24,024 nucleotides of DNA from Stramenopiles sp. TOSAG23-2. Lineage: Eukaryota > Sar. Position numbers and translations under genes: made by a program. Location: assembly GCA_900128395.1 (NCBI GenBank), contig LT649473.1, positions 1 through 24,024 of the forward strand, given 5' to 3'. Position 1 is the first letter of the stretch. Each line of letters opens with the position of its first letter. This document shows, piece after piece, positions 17,755 through 24,024 of the stretch. The notes beneath the pieces are model-generated. The model saw nothing but the letters and a program-made list of their open reading frames with translations. It did no database searches and had not been told where the DNA came from.

Positions 17755-18325
17755 CTTCTAGATATATATAAAGTCAAATTGAATATTTTAAAGTCTTACA
17801 AGCCTCTCTCAGCTTTTAATGATATATTTTTAAACATAAACAATCAATATTCCAATGTACATATATATATATACACTGTCTACGTTATATTTCAATTTTC
17901 AATCCAATTATATATTATTACCTTAACCTGGTATTATGCCAACGGTGTTATTTACATACTGTGTCCTTTTAATTATTCTAGGAATTATACACCTAACAAA
18001 ATTTATGTATACTAAAACCGTAGTAAAAAAAACAACCAAACCGTTATAATTATTCATATTGCTGGGCACCTGCCTGGATTGGTTGATAATAATATTATTG
18101 TTGGAAAAAAAGAAGAGCGAGATGATGATGTGTAAAGAATAATTATTCCTTTCTTTATGATTCAACTTGTCATATCATTCGATGTATGAACAATTATCGT
18201 TTCTTCCTTCTACCTTTTTTCATCGTTGTATCTTTATTATTAATGTTAACATCGTTTTGTTGTAATAATAATAATAGAATTATCCTGAAGTAGTTTAAAA
18301 AATACAGAAATTAGTTTTTTATAAG
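17755..18325. other. Divergent spacer before CFAP57, with possible micro-gene
   Basis: A 571-nt spacer. The middle (about 17920-18135) is GC-raised and looks coding. On the plus strand, 17936-18049 is a 37-residue frame with a membrane segment and basic tail. A -1 step at an A8 run (18025-18032) would extend it to 18135. On the minus strand an 80-residue frame (18165-17923) is open through the same stretch. I cannot choose between them. The 190 nt before CFAP57 is AT-rich with no clear X-box. Confidence 0.45.
17936..18049 (+). CDS. Possible 37-residue membrane microprotein
   Basis: From ATG to TAA: residues 4-20 are strongly hydrophobic (VLFTYCVLLIILGII), followed by a Lys/Thr-rich basic tail. 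Local G+C is higher than in neighbouring spacers, which supports coding. An antisense frame covers the same bases, and the plus frame can also be extended with a -1 step, so the model is uncertain. No family is recognised. Confidence 0.28.
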   Translation: MPTVLFTYCVLLIILGIIHLTKFMYTKTVVKKTTKPL

Positions 18326-21300
18326 ATGGATGATTTAGGAAAATTTCATTTAAGTGTTACACATGGATTTGGTGTTTCGAAAGAAGGTCGTAACTTGGCC
18401 GTTATGATGAGTGAGACATCAATATTGTATTCATTAGGTCGAAAAATAGTCATACATGACATAGAGCATAATAAGCAAAAAGCAATTGATATAGGTTCGA
18501 AAGTCAAAGCTGTTACAAGCTTACAAGTTGGTCCGAAAAAACGTTATTTAGCAATATGTGAAGAGCCAAACGTGAAATCAAATCCACCACAAGTATCAGT
18601 TATTGATTTAAAAGCTGAAAAACCAAAACGTTTACGGACGTTATTAAATTTAAATGATGCTGCAGAAATTGTTTTTACTGGATCAAAATACGTAGACGTA
18701 GATTTTTCTAAAGATTCGAAATTAATAGTAGCGGTTACAAATGAGCCGACATTTACTATCATTGTATGGGATTGGTTTCGTACACGTCGTGTTGGAGCAT
18801 ATGATGTACGTACCGTGATAAATCGAGTACGGTTCAATCCATTTGATGCTGGACAAATATCAAGCAGTGGTGGAGATCATTTTCGTCTATGGAAAGTTCA
18901 AGAAAATGTCTTAAAAGCGTATCCGAATTTTCAAGGTGTGACACCAGGCACAATTGTTACAGATCATACATGGACGAAAGATGATCGTTTAATCGCCGTA
19001 ACTGATAGTGCTGGTGTAATGATTATTGACGAAGGTGTTGTAGTACAAAATATAAAAAAAATACATTCACAAACTGGAGGGTTTTCTTCTGTTATTGTCG
19101 GTGCGAGGGGTTTAATTGCATCAGGGGCAAATGGTCGCATAGCATTGATTGATATGGTAGCACCAAAAGATAAATTAGATGGGCGTTTACCATTTCGTTT
19201 GACTGCAAGTTTTAAAGGCATTAAGAAGACTGGATCAATGGATATTATAACATCTTCATTATCCCCGAAGGAAGATGTTGTGACATTTGTATTTAAAGAT
19301 AATTTTGCTACATTTGCACTTGGTGATGCATATTTAACTGCCGATTCAACGAAAAGTAGTGGTACCAGTAAATTGAATGACGGCGATGATGATAATAATG
19401 ATAGTAAAAGTGGGGAAGAGGACAAACCACTTGAAGTCATTTTGAAACTAATGTATGATGGTACACATTCTGGACCTATCACTGATATGGATACATGTCA
19501 ACGTAAACCATATCTTGTTACCTGTTCACGTGAAGATCAAAGTTTACGTTTATGGAATTATAGGACCCGTGTATCCGTCGCGACAAAGATATTTACATCA
19601 GAATCACAACGACCAATGAGTTGCTCAATCGACCCAATGGGTAACGTTATTTTAGTTTGTTTCCCTGGTCGAATACAATTATTTTATATAGATGTGAAAG
19701 GTTTAACGATGGATCGTGAAATTATATGTCGTGGTGCTCGAAAAGCATATTTTAACCATGGTGGTGGAAATTTCGTTGTTGCATGTGGTAGGAAAATTGA
19801 AGTATATCAAACACATTCTGGCTTGCATCTAGGATCGTTTCAAGGGCATTCCATGCCGATACAATCGATACGTTGGGCTGATGACGATTTAGGATTTATT
19901 TCATGTGGTTTAGATGGATTAATATATGAATGGAAAATGGCTGCATTAGGTACAAATACACGTTCTAGTGAACATCATGGTGGTATAGCCGGGTTGCAAT
20001 TTGATGTTTTAGCATGTGGTGCACACGGCTCCGTCGTTGCTGCTGGATGCATCTTGCCATCTCATTCATCACATCCTGGAAATAAAAAAGCTGCATTAGA
20101 AGGCGGAACGAAAAAGCAAGGGCCTGCGTTTGGTCGTAGTTCATATGGCTCGAAGAAAGATGACAAAAATAAAAAAGATGAACAATCAAAAAAAGCAAAA
20201 TTGCTCCCTGCAAATACAATCGTACGTGGATGGAAGCAACGCCCGGAAGGTCCTGGTGATACAATTGATATGCCATCGCGAGTGTTAAGTGCTCTAATGT
20301 CTGGCCATCACGTTTTTCTTGGTATGGAAAATGGAAGTTTAATGGTACATGATTGGCCATTTAAATCTGGCCAAGTTGAATTAAAATATCCTGCACATAA
20401 ATGCCCAATCGTTTCCATGACTATATCGAAAGATAGTAACTTTCTGTTTACTGGCGGTGAGGATGGCATGATCATGATGATGACAATTATTGATTTAGAT
20501 GAAAGTTTATCTGGTCAAGGACATGGTGGCGTCGGTGCATCTGCATTTGCAGCATTAAAACGCCCATATTTAGATGAAAAATATATATTGACTGATTCGG
20601 ATGTAATAAATTCTACTACAGCTGAAATAAGCGACTTGAAAGCAAATCTAAATGAAATTGAAGGTGGCCATCGAGTAGCAACAGAGTTAATGAAAACGGC
20701 TCATGCAGAATTATTAACGAAAATGAAAGATGATCATCGTGTCCAAATAGAAACGTTGGAGGAGCAAGAAACACAATTAAAGAAATTGTTGAAAGCAAAT
20801 CAAAATGAAACAAGTAACGTTTTAAAGGCAAAGGAAGATCGGCATATGAAAACAGCGAAAGCGCTGGAAGATTTATATGAACGTAAAATTTCACGTGAAA
20901 CATCAAAGATAGAAAAATTAAATGGTCAATTGCGAGATGCTTTGATTGAAAAAAGCGATATACAATTAAAAATGAAAATGAGAGTAGATGAATTAACAAA
21001 AAAATATGAAGCAAAAATTGATAAATTAGTGAACCGAAGAGTAAGAGAAAAAAAACAACAAGAGGAATATGTTAAATATGTCAAAAATCGATATGATGAA
21101 GTACATCAAAGGAGTGAAAACCAGCAAGATTTAGAAATTGCAAATTTAAAGCAACAAATCGAAGCAGAGAGAGAATATGCAAAAGCAGATGTTGACGAAC
21201 ATAAAGCAGAGATAGTAGTATTAAGAAAAAGTGTTGGGATGATGAAAGAGGCACTGGAGGATGAAGAAGAAAAATGTAGACGTTTAGTAGAAGCACGGAC

Positions 21301-23089
21301 TTTGTCATTAAATAAAATAACAGATTTAGAAAAAGCATTGGACGAACAAAAATATAAAATATCAGAACTAGATGAACATAGTAAAATGAAGGATAGGCAA
21401 ATAAAAAATCATTTAAGAAAAGTGGGCGAGTTAGAGCGTGTTCGCCATGTCTTGCAACATCAATTGCACGAGGCTCGTGGAGAATTAGAACCGATGGATA
21501 GAGAAGTTGAAGCAATGAGAGATCGAATTAGTGAATTAAATGAAGAGTATAGGAAAGGAATGCGAGCAGCTGCAAAGGTTGAGCAACAGAATGATATTGG
21601 AAAACGAAAAGTAGTCAATTTAGCATCTTTAGTTCGCAAACATGAAGCGAAAATTAATTCTTTAAATTCCATTATTAGTGGATTCTCATATGATGTTGAA
21701 AAATTGATTACGGCTACAGCGCCTGCAAAATGGGCAGATGGGGTATTGAAATTATACGAGACATACGTAACTAAAATTGGAAAGCGTGGAGGTGCAAATG
21801 GTGTGGAAGAAAATACTATACAGGAATTTAATCGTCAGCGTAAATTTATGGAACGAAGCGTTAAAGCATTGAAGCGAGAATCGAATAAAGCTGCAAAACA
21901 AGTTTTCATAGTGAAGAAAAAGGCAATTGTAGAAAACGCAGAATTAATGGAAGAATTGAATGAGTCACGGCATACATGCAGGCGTTTGAGGCAAGAAGTT
22001 GAAAAATTAAAAAGTGAATTATTAGGGGTACAAACTAGGAAAGACATGCGTAAACGTCTTAGCCAATTTAAATCAAAAAGCACCCCAAAACTACGTCAGA
22101 TAGAACATGATGAAAATAGCAATATGGGCAATGCTAGTACAATGATGGCACAAAGTAGACGACGACAAACTAGCCGCGGGTCGCAATTTTCAGACACCTC
22201 TAATAATGCATTTGGGTTTGAAAGACCGACGACGGCTGATTCGATGATATCCGATGTCGACAGCGATTATAATATTGGAAGTGGCCATGGTATGAATAGT
22301 AGACCACAAACAGCGGAAACAAGGCCACCTACTGCGGATACCCATGGTGATATGAATAGTAGACCCCAAACTGCAGATACAGTAGTGTCTGAATTTGCAG
22401 ACGAAATTAGAGAAGGATTGGGACGTAGCGAGCCTAACAACCTTGACTCGGGTAGTATTAATGACGATAATAAACGAGCTTCGTTATTGAATCAATTGAA
22501 ACGCCCATCACAAATGCACCGTGGTAGCGAATCATTACCAAGACCAGCATCGTCAGTAATGTTACGTTCACAACAAAGGCCTAAATCTGGTGGAAGACCA
22601 TATACAGCATCCGAGCGACGCCGTGCGATGGGTGGCGGAAGTTTAGCCAAAAGCATGAGTGAAATTAGGCAACGAAGGGTTTTGGGATCTCCTGAAAAAT
22701 TATTGTTAGAATTAGAAACGAGTGAGATGCAAAACGTTGCCCAAGGTATACAGATTGAAAATTTACGGAACCAATTAGGGAGTGCATTAAATCGCACGCA
22801 AGCATTAGAAACGGTGATTGCACAAAATGGCGTAAGGATGGATGTTGGTGGGCGAGTCCGAAGGAATAAGAGTACACAAAGAAGGCCAAAATCGTCAAGC
22901 GTTGGAATAAGGGATAGGCGTGGTATCTTGCGACAAAAAAACGGTCGAAATACTACAAGTAAAAAATTAGATAAATCGAAGATTAAAGTAAGACCGGCAA
23001 CAAGTGGTGGTACTGGTATGACATTGAAAGCAAGCATTGTTGTAACTAAAAGTGAAGAAAAGGAACAACAGATGATGAGAAAGAAGTAA
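18326..23089 (+). CDS. CFAP57: CFAP57 / WDR65, ciliary WD40 plus coiled-coil protein
   Basis: A single-exon, 1587-residue protein against about 1250 in human CFAP57. Residues 1 to about 740 are WD40 repeats in the family order: LGRKIVIHDIEHNK, KRYLAICEEP, FTIIVWDWFRTRRVGAYD, RFNPFDAGQISSSGGDHFRLWK, and later RKPYLVTCSREDQSLRLWNY and GHSMPIQSIRWADDD with LDGLIYEWK. Two low-complexity inserts occur (Asp/Asn-rich near 350, Lys-rich near 610). Residues about 760-1260 are a long coiled coil. A conserved late segment, around QIENLRNQLGSALNR, matches the end of animal CFAP57. The 300-residue extension between and around it is Arg/Ser/Pro-rich with repeated RPxTA motifs. In the family, CFAP57 forms an extended axonemal adaptor needed for some inner dynein arms. 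The nucleotide sequence is intact through several A-runs. Confidence 0.92.
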   Translation: MDDLGKFHLSVTHGFGVSKEGRNLAVMMSETSILYSLGRKIVIHDIEHNKQKAIDIGSKVKAVTSLQVGPKKRYLAICEEPNVKSNPPQVSVIDLKAEKPKRLRTLLNLNDAAEIVFTGSKYVDVDFSKDSKLIVAVTNEPTFTIIVWDWFRTRRVGAYDVRTVINRVRFNPFDAGQISSSGGDHFRLWKVQENVLKAYPNFQGVTPGTIVTDHTWTKDDRLIAVTDSAGVMIIDEGVVVQNIKKIHSQTGGFSSVIVGARGLIASGANGRIALIDMVAPKDKLDGRLPFRLTASFKGIKKTGSMDIITSSLSPKEDVVTFVFKDNFATFALGDAYLTADSTKSSGTSKLNDGDDDNNDSKSGEEDKPLEVILKLMYDGTHSGPITDMDTCQRKPYLVTCSREDQSLRLWNYRTRVSVATKIFTSESQRPMSCSIDPMGNVILVCFPGRIQLFYIDVKGLTMDREIICRGARKAYFNHGGGNFVVACGRKIEVYQTHSGLHLGSFQGHSMPIQSIRWADDDLGFISCGLDGLIYEWKMAALGTNTRSSEHHGGIAGLQFDVLACGAHGSVVAAGCILPSHSSHPGNKKAALEGGTKKQGPAFGRSSYGSKKDDKNKKDEQSKKAKLLPANTIVRGWKQRPEGPGDTIDMPSRVLSALMSGHHVFLGMENGSLMVHDWPFKSGQVELKYPAHKCPIVSMTISKDSNFLFTGGEDGMIMMMTIIDLDESLSGQGHGGVGASAFAALKRPYLDEKYILTDSDVINSTTAEISDLKANLNEIEGGHRVATELMKTAHAELLTKMKDDHRVQIETLEEQETQLKKLLKANQNETSNVLKAKEDRHMKTAKALEDLYERKISRETSKIEKLNGQLRDALIEKSDIQLKMKMRVDELTKKYEAKIDKLVNRRVREKKQQEEYVKYVKNRYDEVHQRSENQQDLEIANLKQQIEAEREYAKADVDEHKAEIVVLRKSVGMMKEALEDEEEKCRRLVEARTLSLNKITDLEKALDEQKYKISELDEHSKMKDRQIKNHLRKVGELERVRHVLQHQLHEARGELEPMDREVEAMRDRISELNEEYRKGMRAAAKVEQQNDIGKRKVVNLASLVRKHEAKINSLNSIISGFSYDVEKLITATAPAKWADGVLKLYETYVTKIGKRGGANGVEENTIQEFNRQRKFMERSVKALKRESNKAAKQVFIVKKKAIVENAELMEELNESRHTCRRLRQEVEKLKSELLGVQTRKDMRKRLSQFKSKSTPKLRQIEHDENSNMGNASTMMAQSRRRQTSRGSQFSDTSNNAFGFERPTTADSMISDVDSDYNIGSGHGMNSRPQTAETRPPTADTHGDMNSRPQTADTVVSEFADEIREGLGRSEPNNLDSGSINDDNKRASLLNQLKRPSQMHRGSESLPRPASSVMLRSQQRPKSGGRPYTASERRRAMGGGSLAKSMSEIRQRRVLGSPEKLLLELETSEMQNVAQGIQIENLRNQLGSALNRTQALETVIAQNGVRMDVGGRVRRNKSTQRRPKSSSVGIRDRRGILRQKNGRNTTSKKLDKSKIKVRPATSGGTGMTLKASIVVTKSEEKEQQMMRKK
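22285..22380 (+). repeat. 19-codon tandem duplication in the CFAP57 tail
   Basis: Two copies start with CCATGG at 22285 and 22342 (57-nt period) and each encodes MNSRPQTA followed by D/E-T. The second copy has one extra codon. This is a recent in-frame duplication within the RPxTA-rich tail. Confidence 0.75.
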
Positions 23090-23245
23090 AAAAACAAAAA
23101 AATAAAACACGATATTTATATATTATGGTTAAAATCTAAGTTATAATATTTTTATGTTTCTCGTGTTAAAGTAATATGCTCAATACTCAATCGCAAGAAT
23201 AATATGTTATCCTACTATAGTAAAGCTCTAATGCACCTCTGCAAA

Positions 23246-23535
23246 CTAATACTCTACAAGCACAAGTAGGTTTCTATCCTTCCAACATGTTCGAACGTTG
23301 AACGCGCTGAACGTCGGGTTCACTCGATAGCGGTGAGGCTGTCCAAGTGAAAGATCCTGTTGTATATATATAAAAAATTCTCTTATTTATTAAACTAAAG
23401 ATTTTATTTACTCATAAGTATATATATAATATATAATGTAAACACTACGCCTGATTTCAGAAATTTACTATACAATTCATTTTTTCCTGTGTTTGCTTCA
23501 ATATATTCCTTTGTGAACTGTTTTGGTAAGGACAT
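23246..23535 (-). CDS. Small two-exon gene candidate, unknown product
   Basis: Exon 1 (23535-23449) has an ATG and 29 codons of convincing coding character (MSLPKQFTKEYIEA, then KNELYSKFLKSG). Composition then drops abruptly to TA-rich at GTAGTG. Exon 2 (23356-23246) follows a TATATACAACAG acceptor and stays open for 36 codons to TAG. The join gives about 65 residues and a 92-nt intron (23448-23357), similar in size to the other introns here. A second frame of exon 2 is also open and could be reached through an AG|GC donor. No domain or family is recognised. It would converge on CFAP57, matching the alternating gene order. The 5' leader runs into the GTAT/GTAC repeat. Confidence 0.42.
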
Positions 23536-23538
23536 GGT

Positions 23539-23601
23539 ATGTACGTACGTATGTACGTATGTATGTATGTATGTATGTAATGTAATGTAATAATGTATGT
23601 T
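23539..23601. repeat. GTAC/GTAT tetranucleotide microsatellite
   Basis: Repeated GTAC and GTAT units degenerate into GTAAT units towards 23601. It lies immediately upstream of the small gene candidate's ATG and may be within its 5' leader. Confidence 0.85.
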
Positions 23602-24024
23602 GAGATGTGTGATCCTATAATAAAAGGTTTATTATTAGGGTTTATTAGGTTAGACGAAGAATAATGACAGTTATACTGTAGTATTACCTTGCTGTAATCC
23701 TGTCCTATTATTTCCTTAATATTCTAATTGATATTAACGACGAATAATTTATGAACGACCTAACAATCTGAGATTCGGTAAACACTTGATTAACTATTAT
23801 GGGAATATCAAAACGCACACTAGTGTGAGATACGAACTTCGTAGGATTATTATTTCAGTTAAATTTGTATATTCTTTTGAAGAAGAGTAGGAATTATCAT
23901 GAGTAAATTAAAAATAAAGTAATGCGGCCTAAAAATTTATAAAAAAAAAAAATACTTCAATCATACTCCTTATAAAGTATAGTATCATCCTCATCGTAAG
24001 AAATATGTTTGCTAGTATGACAAC

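Larger units (their letters stand above)
23090..24024. other. Window end: small minus-strand gene candidate, otherwise AT-rich spacer
   Basis: AATAAA just after the CFAP57 stop (about 23100) marks its likely 3' end. The 23246-23535 interval carries the small gene candidate, and 23539-23601 a tetranucleotide repeat. From 23602 to the end there is no gene; a 12-bp palindrome, CACACTAGTGTG, lies at 23816-23827. Confidence 0.5.

Noticed and set aside
17923-18165. 80-codon minus-strand open frame
   Set aside because: It is mostly the antisense of the plus-strand candidate, with Asn/Ile/Phe-rich low complexity. It is not excluded, but not strong enough to call as a CDS.
22492-23097. Long minus-strand open frame within CFAP57
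   Set aside because: It is antisense to a conserved coding region and has no recognisable domain, so it is a coding shadow.
23281-23365. GC-rich block resembling a structured RNA or tRNA (GGTTCACTC near 23318, short complementary pairs)
   Set aside because: No cloverleaf or known ncRNA boxes could be drawn. The block is better explained as the second exon of the small minus-strand gene candidate.

Overview
This window looks like nuclear DNA of a flagellated or ciliated protist. It is very AT-rich between genes, and the genes are long and mostly intronless. The few introns are short (80-112 nt, GT-AG), with TACTAAC or CTCTAAC branch-like sites. Asn-, Ser- and Gly-rich low-complexity tracts are common. 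TAA, TAG and TGA all end genes, so the standard code is used. Three proteins belong to ciliary families (BART-domain protein, CFAP52/WDR16, CFAP57/WDR65). A retinoblastoma protein with a complete pocket is present. The exact lineage cannot be read from the sequence; a stramenopile or other SAR-like flagellate is a guess.

Layout, left to right: a BART-domain protein (179-772, +); a CCR4-type deadenylase with one intron (3214-1314, -); CFAP52 (4438-6387, +); an ABHD4/5-like hydrolase with a probable N-myristoyl site and an extra C-terminal SH3/Tudor-like module (8470-7040, -); a very large Rb-family protein (9529-13425, +), followed in tandem by a CINP-like protein (13774-14334, +); a Use1-type ER SNARE (15599-14610, -); a MITE-like element with TA flanks (15763-16067); an acyl-CoA-binding protein (16260-16574, +); an unrecognised one-pass membrane protein with one intron and a -1 frame break on an A AAA AAG heptamer (17754-16723, -); and CFAP57 with a long RPxTA-rich tail (18326-23089, +). 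A probable small two-exon gene lies at 23535-23246 on the minus strand.

Apart from the Rb-CINP pair, neighbouring genes alternate strand, so intergenic spaces are either shared divergent promoters or shared convergent 3' ends. The genes fall into three functional themes: cilium structure and cargo (BART, CFAP52, CFAP57), cell-cycle control (Rb, CINP), and lipid or membrane and mRNA housekeeping (ABHD, ACBP, Use1, CCR4). Nothing suggests an operon or a defence system. The points most worth checking are the frame break on a canonical slippery site, the MITE, the unassigned membrane protein, and several GC-raised islands that probably hide small spliced genes.
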